Source: Anaeramoeba flamelloides
Lineage: Eukaryota; Metamonada; Anaeramoebidae
Assembly: GCA_027625915.1 (NCBI GenBank)
Contig: JANTQA010000057.1
Span: 7,378,001 to 7,442,000, forward strand
Length of the DNA: 64,000 nt
Reading direction: 5' to 3'
The notes below the pieces were generated by a model. The model saw only the letters and a program-made list of their open reading frames with translations, had not been told where the DNA came from and did not search any database. Of this stretch, positions 22,101 to 34,108 are shown one piece after another (position 1 is the stretch's first letter; the number at the start of each line of letters is the position of its first letter). A program made the position numbers and the translations under genes.

Positions 22101-25100
22101 TTGATTTTCCAAATAAATAGAAAAATTCCAAAAAAACCTAACGAAAATCTATTGATTTCCCAAATAAACAGAAAACTCAAGAAAACCTAACGGCATTTTT
22201 TTTTTACTCTGGGAAATAAACCAAAAATTTTTGAAATTTTTGGTTTATTTCTCAAATCAAAAAAAAAAAACTAACATCTGTTTACCAAAATTTTAAAGAT
22301 TCCATGATATTTTTAAAAACAGAAAACCCAAAAAAAAAAATCTAATGACACTTCCAACTTTTGGAATTCAACAACTCATTATAAGCGTACTTTATATTTC
22401 AATTTTTTAGTTCGATTAAATCTTTTGAATACCAGTTGATTTTATTATTTATTATTTGATTAAAAGTTATTATTTTTTCAAAAAAGGAAGAGATAAATTG
22501 TTGAATTTAATTTTGAATTTAAATTTATTTTTCTTTACTGAAATTATCATATTTTCAATTTTAAATTTTGTTTTGTAAATAAGAATTGGTGTTTCTATTT
22601 ATTTTGCATATTTCCGAAATACATGAATTAATTCATGCACTTAAATAATTTATTGTTTTTATTTCATAATTAAAAACTTCTAATCAATATGTTAATTGAC
22701 TTAATATAAAAAGATTTAAATAATCTAATTTTCGAATTATTATTCAGAGAATTGTTATTGAAGAATTGCTTATAATTATTAAATGTCTCTTTTGCCCTTT
22801 TTAAATTATGGGTTATATCTGTGAAAAATTTGTCAAAATAAATATCCAAATATTTAATTTTTTAAAATCTTTTGAGACAACTGTTTTATCTTTATTAGGT
22901 TTTAATCCAAATTGAATAACAATTTCATATATATGAATTTAATCTTTGGTTTAAATAATTTTTATTTCCTTTAATTATTAATGTCAAATCATTCGCAAAC
23001 ATTTGACAATGATTTGTTAATGATATAATTTTTAATATAAGAAAATGTGAAATTAGAGCAAATAAAATAAGAGATAATGGGTCTCTCCCTTTGAATATAC
23101 CAAGTCCTTCACCTTGATAATACTTTAATAAAAAAATTTTGAGAATAACATTTAAAATAAATTTTTTTATCTTGTTTTTCTAATTATTTTAAAATTGAAT
23201 TGAATCAAAACATTCAGTTATATCAATCATTATAATATAAGTTTTATCATTTTTATTTTCATTATTTGGCTTTATCTTATTATTTGTAAATAAGAACTTT
23301 AAGACTGCAACCCGAGTATCATATTTTTTTCGAAATCCAAATTGGAATTTATGAACAAATTTCCAACAAGGACCAATTAGTTGGTATAACATTTTTAAAA
23401 ATAATCCTTGGTAAACTTTGATTAAAAAAAGTATATTTCTTTTGCAAAAACACCCAACCTCTTCTTGTGATCTCTTCTTCTTTTTTTTTTTTGATTTTAT
23501 TTTTTGGTTTGATCAAGACGATGCTTCTTGTTATGAAATTGTCCAATTATGTTTATTTCTAAATTTCTTTCTATTTTTTTTTGTTTTGATTTTGAAAATG
23601 TTTGAGAATTTGGAAATAAGTTGTAGAGAACAAAAACAATTTGCAAAAATTCAATTGTATAAAATGCGATCTTCAATGAAAAACTATTGTTAATTTAAGG
23701 AAAACGAAGAAAGAAAGAAAAAATCAACTTATGAGAAAAATTTTCCCCCACTTTTAAGGACTACGTCCCCCCCCCCTGTAAGCTGTTTAGTTATTCTGTT
23801 ATTTTACATTAACTTCTCCAAAAGAATTTTCATTCTGAAGAAATTGGATAAAAAAATTACTCGTTTCAAATTTAAATCAATCCCAAAATCCAAAAAAAGA
23901 ATTTTCAAATAGATTTTTAAATTTATATTTTAAAAAAAAAATGACTTAAAGGGATTTTCAAGTAAAAGTTCAAATTTGAAAACATTTCTAACTTGTAAAA
24001 GTAACTAAAAACAATATTTAGAACAGCTTGAGAAATTGTTTTGAGTTTTGAAATTTGAAATGGAAATTATAAAATATGTAAAATCAAATTTAGTTCGGAT
24101 CAAAGAAAGGAAAAATTGTGAAAATTGTTGGAATTTTGAAAATTATTCATTTTTATATTAAAAAGAAATTCCCAGTGTGTAAATTAACTGAGATTATAGA
24201 ACTATTTATAGAGCATTTTTATCGACAATTTCACCACCGTTTTCACGAAAAAACGTAGTTCTTAAGGACGACATTTACGATTTACGAAATTGCCTTTAAA
24301 CCCTTTTCCCCAATTCTCATTTAAACTGAGAACTCAGGAACTTCTAAATATTCTTCAAATTTGATCAAAAAATTATTTTATATATATTGTGTATTTTTTA
24401 ATGAAAAACAGTCAAAAAAATTTGAGATACCTTAACTCGGACACCCTTATTAAGAAAAGTGAGAAGGAAAAAGAAAAATAATCACAATTTTCAAGCTTGA
24501 AAAATGAAGATCATAAACAAACATTCTCAATAAACAACTCTAAATTTAAAAGATCGCATTGTCTCTGGGTTATGTATTTATGAATTAAACTAAATTCCAA
24601 AAATTTGGACACACTTTAAACAATTGAAAGAATAACAATACTGCACTTTACATTCAATTTGGAAATAATTTTGATTTTATAAATATTTTTATCATTTTTT
24701 CCCTTTTCTGTTTTGTTTTCATTTCCTTTTTTCCAGTTACATAATCTATTTCCTTTGATCTGAAAATTTTTTTTCAATAATTGACGAAGGTTAATGTTGA
24801 ATATTGTTAAATAGAAAAAACACATACAATTAGTTGATGATATCTTATCATTTGATCCATCAATAATTGTTGGTGAAATTTCAACAAATTTACCATTCTT
24901 TTTTTTTTTCCGCTCATTTCATCATTTTGTACACTGACCAATTTTTATTTTTTTTGTTTAATATTTTTTTATTGTTTATTTGGATAAAAATGATAAAAAA
25001 AACCATTAATACTGGGTAATTTAAATGTGGTTTTATATTATGTTTGGAAAAATATAATAAATTGCGTTTTTTTTGCGTATTTTTGATTTTGAGAGTGTAC

Positions 25101-28100
25101 AAATTTTTGGGATGGGGTTTTATTAATCAAAAAAAAAAAGAAAATTCAAAACTAACTTTCGTACCAACTATACCCCCCCCCTTTAAATGAATAAATATAT
25201 AATAAATAACAGTATACTTTTCCGATTAAAAGATTCAAAATATTTGCTTTCTTCATCCCGTATTTATCATTTTCAATTACAATTATTTGAAAAAAAAAAC
25301 ATAAGCACTTCAAAAATCCATTCGATTAAAAATGAGTAGTTTTATATTGTAATTTCACACTTCATTCTTGTAATTTTGAGATATAATTTAATTTTTTTCA
25401 TTTGAAAATAACATAAATAGAAAAATTATGATATCTAACAATTTTAACAAAATTATTTTTTTAAAATCAAAATATAAAAATACAAATATAAATAACAAAA
25501 TAAAAAATCTTCCAAAAAAAAAGAACTGGTATTAAAAGGAACAACAGATTTCAACACGGGAAATCGTATTTATATAAAGCCAGGGGGAATTGTTTATCAT
25601 TATAATAGCTTAAATTTAAAAAAGATTGATATGGTCGGGGGGTCTTTCAGCAATTATAAATCTGGGGCGAGTTTTGATAAATTAGAAGTTCAAAGCAATG
25701 CACAAGTTCAACAGTTTCAGGATATGGTTGTGTCGAAGGTAATAATGTATGGCCCATGGAAAGTTCTAGGCGACAATGCACTTTCCATTAAAGAATTAGT
25801 TATGACTGCTGACTACGAAATAGAAATAACCACTAAGGTTAACTTTCGAGGTATTGTTAAACAATTACCAACAATTATCTTAAACGGGGGTCATTTTAGT
25901 GTTAGTCAAATTACAAATGTCTATACGATAAACGTTATTAATAGTGGATATATAAGTGGCACTGGCAAAATAATAATTACTGAAGAGATCCAAACAACAC
26001 CATCAATTGATTTATATATTTACTGTGATTTTCAAATTGATTCAAAAGCCATCAGTAATAATACATCATTGCGTGCTTTATCTCTTTATAGTCTTACGTT
26101 CTCCGCTCAGAACAATACCTCTTTTAATATTACCGAGCTAAGATTACACGATGATGTAACCATTGAAGGGAACAGCCACTGGGTGGTGGGTAAATTTTAC
26201 ACTGATACATCAAATACCATCTCAATTCAAGGTGATTATCAGGTTAACGAAATCTTATCCCTGACATGCTCCATTTTTAATTTAAATGGGAATAGTACTT
26301 TGGAAATATCAAGCGGAGCAACATCAGCTACATCAGACGATCCGTCAACATTTGTCTTAACAGATTCAAAATTAAATCTTTTAAATTCATTTGAATTTCC
26401 AAGTTTATACATCTCTGGGAGATCAACAATTGAAGGATCCAATACAAGTACAATTACGATCCAAAATGATTTAGGCTTTGAAAATGATTGTGAAATTGAA
26501 ATCTTGATATCGCTTGTAACAAGGGATAATCAAAATATTAATTTCAACAATGAAATGCTCATGACTATTGGCGGACCAGAAGTAACAAACATTGAAGTTA
26601 CTTTGAAAGGTTATTTTACTGATTCGGAAGATAAATCGAATGTGAAAATTATTAATTATGCAAAATTACATATTAAGAATGAATTATATATTGACGAACT
26701 TGAATTAAAAGGAAGTGAAATATTATCCCTAATATATGGTGCCAAAATAAATATAAAGGATTTGAAATTAAATATTAATGATGATAAAAAGGAAAATAAT
26801 ATCCAGCTTGATATGAATATGATTGATCAGCAGGGTAGTATATATAGCCACGAAGAGCAGATATTAATTATAGATTCCGGTGGCGCACTATCTTTAAATT
26901 TAGCCGGGAATCATTCTATTAATAACACAATACAACTATACGGCGAATTAAACAATTTCGGTTCAGATTTTATGTTAAATCAAATTGAAATGTATAAAGA
27001 TTCAAAATTATCAGGTACATCAAAATTTATTATTGATGGCTATATTAATTTTTTTGATTCAGATCCAAAGGAAATTAGTTGTCAACTAGAAATTAATAAT
27101 GAAATCCAAAATATTTTTGATTCTACTATTGAGAATTTAATTATAAAAAACCAATTGATATTTAATAGACCCCATAAAGATTTAAAAATATACAATTTAA
27201 CGTTCAGTGGTGAGAGTCAAATCACTGATAAAGAATATTATAATAATCAAGAAAGTTCAACCCATTTAATCATTTTAAATAAACTATTGATCGAAAATAA
27301 CGAATTATGTGAATTGAATTTGAAGATTAATATTACAAAGCAATTACAAATTTTGGCAAATAACAAAGAAATTAAAGGTGATGGTATCATTTATTTATTA
27401 GAAAACTGTACTTGCAATTTATTGAACATTGATTCTCCCGATGAGCCCTTAATATTGGATCTTGAAATCGAAAATTATGGTATGGTTGAAATTGTTAATA
27501 GTAATATTGAAATCAAGAATCGGAATTTAAATCTTTATCAAAATTCTTATTTTAAATTATCAAATGATTCTCAATTAAAAATAAACAATTTCACAATTAA
27601 TATACATGATAGTTCAAATAACGAAATGGGTGGCTTGATTTCATTGATAAATAATAGCCAATTAAATATTTTTTCTCCCGATAATATGAATTTTCGCAAA
27701 TTATTAATTTCAAACTCAAATATCACTTATGTAAATGATATAAATGAAGAACAAATGGAGATTAACATTAACGAATCAATGGAATTGATTAACAATGATT
27801 CAAATAGCAATTATTCAACTATCAGTTTTCGAAAAATTAATTTTCATATTGCGAATCAGTTCATCTTATCCAACTCAAAAATTTATTTAATGAATTCAAA
27901 TATTGATCTTGAGAATTTAAATTTCAAAATTAGTGATTCTTATAATGAAATAATTGGTGACATTTCAGATGACAACAATTTAATAACAATTAATTATTCA
28001 ACGCTTGCCAATGATAGTAATGATTACAATATTGATTTTACAGATGATCTAGTATTAAAATATGTGAATTTGACTATAGATTTTTTACATAATAATAACA

Positions 28101-31100
28101 GTTTACAATTCAAGCCAAATAGTAATTTGCAATTAATAAACAGTAAATTAACAATAAAAAATAATAATTTAACTGCACTTGATGGCAATATTATCATGGG
28201 GGACAATTCATTACTAGACTGTGAAGAACAATTCACTGAATATTTGATTTTAAATAATTTACAAATGAATAGTCATTCGTGCCATTTTAAAAGTAATAAT
28301 ATTATCAAATTAATTGGAGAATTCATCTATAATTCGGGCGACTTTTTGTTTAACGAATTAAACATTTCCAGGGATCTTAATCAAAATGAAGAAGGTATTT
28401 TAATTTGCAATTTAAATGAACACGAATTAGCATTCAATGATCACTCAGTTATTTATAATTATAATGAGTTAAAATTGTCTGGCAATGGTGATTTTGGATT
28501 AAAGTTATATAATAATTCAATGATTAAAAATTATCATAATTTCATCATCGAAATCCCAATTGAATCAGATCAAAATTCTGGTATTATAAATCAAAAGACC
28601 GAAGACTCGACGATAATTTTTAATAAAAATAATCTCGAATTTAATTGCAAAATAAATAATTTTGGTGAGGTCTATTTCAATGAGCCGCTATCGTGCTCTC
28701 AAACATTTACCAATAATAATTTCATTTATTTAAATTCAAGTAAATCTACAAATACATTAAAATTTGATAAATTTAAATTCTTGGACGGTCAGATAATTGA
28801 TTATTATAAGAACAATATCGAAATAGACGAATTATTATGGCACAACGGCAATATCAGCGATATGTATGTAATAATTAAAAAAAAATTATTTTTATTCCAA
28901 AATGACAATAACGATTGCAAAACCATAAATAAAAGTATTCTTGAGTTCCAAACAAGTTCAATGATCAGCTGGGAAAGCAGCAATTTGAATTTAATAAATT
29001 CAATAATAGATAACCATGGCACCATCAACTATAATTGCATTGACTGTTTAATTGAATCGATATATAGCGGGGATGGGGGCGATCAAAGTGAAATTAATAA
29101 TTATGGTGTTTGGAAGATTTATTCAGACACCGATCCTATTTATAATGTTCATTTTAAAAATTTCGGTAAATTAAAGATTTTTGATACAAAATTTCAAATT
29201 AAAAATATCGAGAATGATGGAGGCAATGCAGCGATCGAATTACAAAATACCCATTTTCTTTTTCTAGACAAGGACAGCGGGGCGGATATTAAAAGGGGGT
29301 CGATCATTATAAAAAAGGATTCGGTTATTGATGCGCAATTCTTAAAATTGTCGACAAGACTCGAGCTGCCAAAAAGCAAATTAAAATTAATTGGGAATTT
29401 ACAATTGTCCACAACAAGCCGCATCGAATACCAAATTAATACTGTCTCCCAAGAATATTTAAATGTTCTAAATATTACTGGAGACGATTTATATTTCAAT
29501 GGGAAGTTAGATATCGATTATTCCGCAATACCAAATTCGCAAAGATATAAGGGATTAACCTTAGATTTAATATTCATCCCCAATAATGAGAAAAATGAAA
29601 CAGATCTTTTTGGATTCAATTTTGATTATACCTGTTTCGATGGGCAATATTGGGATCTCATTTTCGAAAAAAGAAAAATTTCCACCCAATTTTTAGGTTG
29701 CCAAAAGGGCTACTATAATACTCATTCTCTATTTACCGAATGCAACCCTTGTGATTTAGGCACATATATGGATAATTACGGCTCTACAGCCTGCTACAAA
29801 TGTAAGCAGGGTCACTTTACATCACATAGCGCAAGTATAAACTGCGAAATGTGCCAAGTGGGCACATACCAAGGCAGCATGGGGCAAAGCATTTGCCACA
29901 ATTGCACAAGGGGGCATTACCAGGACGGCGTCGGGAAATCAAAATGCCTTGAATGCGATGTTGGACATTATAACAACGAGGAGGGCCAATCGAGTTGCAG
30001 TATTTGTGGAAGAGGCCGCTATTCACCAAATGCAACTGATTGCGTCCCATGCAGAATGGGGGAATATAACAACGCAAATGGGAGATCCAAATGCCTCGAA
30101 TGCGAAAAGGGCACATATACTGATTTATACGGCTCTCAGGAATGCAGAATTTGCCATTTCAATACCTACCAAGACCAATTGGGACAAACAAGATGCAACA
30201 CATGCCCAAAGTACACCGTAACAAGATCCACAAGATCCAATTCCATCACCGAATGCATTTGCCAACAGCAATACTATGGGCCCGGCGGCGGTCCCTGTTT
30301 GGAGTGCCCCGTTGGCGGGATGTGTGATGATGTCAACACTGTGATCCCGGTCACAATGCCAGGATATTGGAATTCTGAAGAGGAGCCAACAGTCTTTATT
30401 AAATGCGCGGAACCAACAAGTTGCCCCGGTGGGCCAATTGGCGCTTGCAACATAGAAGATGGCTATTCAGGCGTTGCCTGTGGCGAGTGCATATACAAAT
30501 TTTATAAAGTTGGGAAACGGTGCTTGGAATGCCCCTCAAACGTTTTCTCAAGAATAATCGGCGCCTTTTTCATATTGGTGATCATCACTATACTGCTATT
30601 GGTCCTCGCCAAAAAGGGGAAAAATTATTTTGGATCCTATGCCATCTTGCTTTCCTTTTTCCAAATTATCGCAATCATCCCCGGCATGGAATTAAATTGG
30701 CCAGTCCAATTACTCAATTTTTTCACTTTCTTATCCTTCTTTAATTTCAACTTGGAGCTGTTGGCCATCGATTGCGCCATCCAAGTAACCTATACACTCA
30801 AATGGGGGTTGATGATGACCCTGCCCTGGGTTTCATTGGTCTTGTTAATTCTCATCTATAACATTATTAAGCTGCATGGGATCTTTATTTACAAATACGG
30901 CCAAAGGCTTATGGAGCTGTGCCCAAGCCTTTTTCGAAACAATGACAAAAGGAATGCCAATAAATTCTTATATCCGTTCTTGACAATCAAATTTGAACTC
31001 ACCAAATTTCTATCGAGGGGTTTCCATGGAGAGAGCCTCAAATATTTCAAAAACACAATAATAAACTCATTTATTGCATTCCTTTTTATCATGTATTTGC

Positions 31101-32170
31101 CACTATGCCTCAAAGTGCTGGAGCTGTTTGACTGCACTCATAAGCGGGATGGCATTTATCTCCTTGATGCAGATACCACCCACCAATGCTTTGATCGATG
31201 GTGGTACACAATTGTCACCTTTGGGGCCATCTGCGGGGTAGTGTATATCATAGGCATCCCCGTATTCATCGCCTGGCTGATCTGGTACCATTCCAAAAAA
31301 TATGACGACGATTTATTTATGCAAAGACTAGGGCTGCTATGTTCCAGATATAATAAGCAATATTTCTTTTGGGAGCTGATTGTAATGGCGAGAAAGTTTT
31401 TAATTGTGGTCTTCCAAATATACATGACAGATTTCCCGCTTGTGCAGGCACTGATATCCGCACTGGTTATACTCGTAGCCTTATTATTGCAATCGGAATG
31501 CAACCCATATAACACCAAAACGCGAAATAGCCTTGAATTTTGCCTGCTCTGTATCACAGAGTTCATCCTCTTAGCCGGCATGATCTTCGTATCTGACGAT
31601 ATCCCAAACGTTGATAACCATTTAAGAATCACACTCGCTAATTCCGTTATCGGATTAATTTTATTCGGTATTTTTCTATTATTTATAGTTACCATAATCG
31701 AGATCAACACACGGATCAAAGCAAAAAAAGAAAAATCCAAAATTAAGAAATTAGGAAAGAAATTTGCCAAATACTATCAATTGAAAAAACATCCAATAAT
31801 CCAATTCGTTAACAATAAACCAAATGCAACACTATTAATTAAATATATCAGCAAATACAAGAAAAAAAAATCTTCAAATATCATTTCCGCTTTCCGCTCA
31901 ATACAGAGTAAATCAAAATCACAAGAGAACTTGGAAACGAGGTTTAATCAATTTAATGGCCAATTTATTGATCTATGGTCTAAACATATAATCAACATCT
32001 TTGGTTATTGGTACAATGTGCGAGCTTCAACTTTACACAAATATAGAATAATAAAACTAATAAATGGATTCGTTAATTATAGATTGTTCCGTTACGATCA
32101 AATAATAATTTCAAAAAAAAGATCTCGAAATTTTAAAAAAACAATCAAACTAACCAAAAAATTAGATTAA
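19147..32170 (+). CDS. Giant membrane protein: long repeat ectodomain, cysteine-rich (TNFR/GCC2-GCC3-like) modules, polytopic C-terminus
   Basis: Five exons, 19147-19155, 19237-19422, 19512-19610, 19688-19757 and 25524-32170, give about 2336 residues. Every join keeps phase; the last 6.6-kb exon is certain. Exon 1 is only ATG CAA CAG, and with exon 2 it makes a signal peptide (MQQRDVFFILTLLVAFSEC). Residues about 120-1490 are Asn/Ile/Leu-rich alternating strands, probably a beta-helix. From about 1513 to 1780 come repeated CxxCxxGxY..C units (CDLGTYMDNYGSTACYKC, CEKGTYTDLYGSQECRIC), the GCC2/GCC3 or ephrin-receptor-like class. About 8-10 membrane helices follow (about 1799-2180), then a basic cytosolic tail. 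The layout resembles large cysteine-rich surface proteins of ciliates and other protists. A receptor or adhesion role is inferred. The 25522-25523 acceptor lacks a pyrimidine tract, so extra exons in intron 4 are possible. Confidence 0.75.
19831..20288. mobile_element. TTAA-flanked foldback element
   Basis: The termini GGTTTACAATCCCTGAAACT and its reverse complement at 20269-20288 are part of arms about 155 bp long (shared: GATCGATCCACAACTAAG, CACCTATACGATCC). TTAA flanks both ends (19827-19830 and 20289-20292). A degraded relative of one end lies at about 39463-39545. The frames 19695-19907 and 19827-20234 are read-through of this element. It sits in intron 4 of the giant gene. Confidence 0.85.
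20293..21225. mobile_element. TTAA-flanked DNA transposon relic (GGGACTAGTC ends)
   Basis: The left terminus GGGACTAGTCAATATTA and the right terminus TAATATAGACTAGTCCC are inverted repeats, each bounded by TTAA (20289-20292 and 21226-21229). It directly abuts the preceding element and shares its TTAA. An open frame ending at 20643 includes KPCYVCGRRTKN, a small CxxC segment. TTAA targeting and a C-terminal cysteine cluster are features of piggyBac transposases, but this match is too short to claim. The element is 933 bp, so any transposase is mostly gone. Confidence 0.75.
21260..23550 (-). mobile_element. Decayed LINE (non-LTR retrotransposon) with reverse transcriptase
   Basis: Read on the minus strand, pieces of a reverse transcriptase appear in order. 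QFGFRKKYDTRVAVLKF and DITECFDSI (23189-23350) are the fingers/palm and motif A. GRDPLSLILF (about 23070-23100) corresponds to the G-x-P-LSP-LLF motif. FANDLTLI (about 22980-23010) stands where YADD would be, with the second-position Asp changed to Asn. IIENIDHFLWVCPFSEKDR (about 21450-21510) is the usual LINE C-terminal E..HFLW.CP segment. Frames change between pieces, so it is inactive. The 3' end at about 21262-21290 has a GTGTAATTTACAC hairpin and an AT-rich tail, shared with 37920-38000 and 46900-46990. Confidence 0.82.
23758..24261. mobile_element. TTAA-flanked element (GGACTACG ends)
   Basis: The left end GGACTACG and the right end CGTAGTTC are inverted with one mismatch and lie between TTAA (23754-23757) and TTAA (24262-24265). 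A C10 run (23767-23776) sits just inside the left end. A partial copy is at 12336-12560. It is the third TTAA-bounded element in the same host intron. Confidence 0.7.
24586..25120. mobile_element. Inverted-repeat element (CCAAAAATTTGGACACAC ends)
   Basis: ATTCCAAAAATTTGGACACA at the left is matched on the right by GTGTACAAATTTTTGGGATG. Single ends of the same type occur at about 49330-49375 (CGTGTCCGAATTTTTGGAAT) and about 52235-52255 (AACCCCATCCCAAAAATAG). Length about 530 bp; no recognised coding. It lies in intron 4 of the giant gene. Confidence 0.6.
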
Positions 32171-32528
32171 TATTTTATTTTTATCAATTAATTTGGTATT
32201 TATCTTTTTTTTTTTTTTTATTTTATTGAAATTTGATTAGTTGAAAAATTATCAATGTTTTTTCAAAATGTACATTAGTTTTTATTTTTATTTTTTTTTT
32301 TTTTATGTTTTTTATCGATTTAGTATATTCAATCATACTAGGAATTTTAATTTTTTCTGGTAAAAATAATAATAATAATTTTTTTTTTAATGTTACATAT
32401 TTAATATCTGGTTTTTTTACAAAAATATACTAATTTTTAAGTTTTATCTTTTGTTTAATTTTATCTTTTTTTTTATTATTTTTTGAATATTTTTGATTTT
32501 TATAAGGAATTATCTGGAATGTATAAAT

Positions 32529-33101
32529 ATAAACTCCATTTCACTCAAAGAGGCCGAGTCAAAAATGAAAAAATCACTTTTTTTTAAGAATCAGCCAAAC
32601 GACGATTGTTTAAAAATAAGAGCAATAATAAACTTCGGATTAGAGTGAGATATTCATAAAAGAAATACCTGAGCAAACCATAAATTTAAAAAAAAAAGGG
32701 TTAAAAAATTTTTTTGGTTGCTTTCATTGGAATTTCTAGTGCAAAAATTTTCAATTTCTTTAGGAAATAAAAGTTTTAACAATATGATTTTTTAATTTTA
32801 AATTTATTCATTTTTAAAGGAATTACAAAGCCTCAATTTTCTGTATGTCAATTTAGAGTTCAAAAGAATTCTTTTTTTTTTTTTTCAATTGGCTACTTTT
32901 TAAAAAGAAAAGAAAGAAAAAAAAAAAAAAACCAAGAAATAAAAAGATAAGAAAAAAAAAAAAAAAATTGTTTCAATGTAAAAAAATGATTTTGATTAAA
33001 AAATTGAAAATTTATTTTGAGAAGAATAATGAATTAAACTGTGAAGAATATGTTCTATTTCTTCAATACAACTGGAGCCCCTTTGACTGAAAAAGAGTTT
33101 A
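32529..33101. mobile_element. Inverted-repeat element, ATAAACTC..CAAAG family, copy 1
   Basis: The left end ATAAACTCCATTTCACTCAA and the right end TTTGACTGAAAAAGAGTTTA are inverted repeats of about 30 bp. About 570 bp. Similar full-length copy at 53965-54509 and a shorter one at 43199-43585. A right-end fragment sits at about 13520-13553 (GCTTTGACTGAAAAATAGTT). Poly-A and poly-T tracts but no ORF. Confidence 0.75.
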
Positions 33102-33518
33102 ATTTGAATAAATTTAAAGATCTTAAAAATAATAATTAATTTTCAATAATAAATCAAAAGATTGAAATTAAAAAAGTTATTAGATCAAAAGATAATTTTT
33201 CTTTTGGTTTTAGACCTGGTAGGTGGCTTGGTTGGACATTTACATAGACATCACTTATCAATTAAGAAATATACCTTGAATCTGAAATTATTATTATATT
33301 AGATTAACTAACAATACAAATAAAAAGGGATATTGATAAATCTTTAAAACATTTGATATTTTGAATAATCTTTGGTTAAAAAAAATTAATTATGTCAATT
33401 GATTAGCTTAAAAACCACAGTTAGGTTGAAATTCTAAATTTTTGCATGAAATGGTTTGATATAAAATGATAGATCTAAAGATTAATTAGGATCTTGTTGA
33501 GATTTTTTTTGATCAAGC

Positions 33519-34108
33519 ATATGGAAAAATAAAAAAGTAGCACTGTTTTTTTTTTACATTTCTTAAATAATCATCATTGTTAGTGGAAGTATTCGTTAAT
33601 TGACAATACATAATTAAACTCAATATTAATATCGATTGAATAAACAACTAAGGTATTTTTTTCAAAATATATTAGTAAAAATATTTCCAAAAAATTAATG
33701 AAAAAATAGCACTCTTTTAGGAGAAAACAATGTAAGACCAATTTCAATAATAAAAAACTGGAAATATGGAAAGTGTAAAAATGATTATTTAAACAACCAA
33801 ACACAGTTATCTGTTTTCAATTCTATTCGAAACTATATTGAGATTTTAAACAAGTGATGAAAACTATTATTTCTATCAAAAAGAAAATAATTAATACAAA
33901 TTTTCACGCATAAAAAACATCAGATAAAATCGAGATCAGAAAATTTAATATCTTTTATTGAGGTAGCAGAAAACTGAGAGAAAAATTGAATAATTAACAA
34001 GAATCAATAAATAATATTTACTGATTTAGTATATTTAAAAACTTTTTTGAAGATTGAGTCTAATAAATATATTTTAAACTGAATTTGCCCCACTTTCTTG
34101 GTATTAGT
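33519..34108. mobile_element. TA-type transposon relic, AGGTATTTCC family, copy 2
   Basis: Aligns along its length with 15621-16911 (minus its insert) and 62715-63303: TGTTAGTGGAAGTATTCGTTAATTG, ATATTTCCAAAAAATTA, AACTGGAAATATGGAAA and GATTGAGTCTAATAAATATA. The left terminus is decayed; the right ends TTCTTGGTATTAGT before TA. Confidence 0.7.

Noticed and set aside
23418-23693. Plus-strand frame of 91 codons
   Set aside because: Overlaps the minus-strand LINE remnant; poly-T-derived phenylalanine run and no protein similarity visible.
29194-31770. Several long antisense or other-frame ORFs (up to 204 codons) over the giant gene
   Set aside because: Shadows of the 6.6-kb exon in its more GC-rich part; they lack domains and lie in a clearly coding frame on the other strand.
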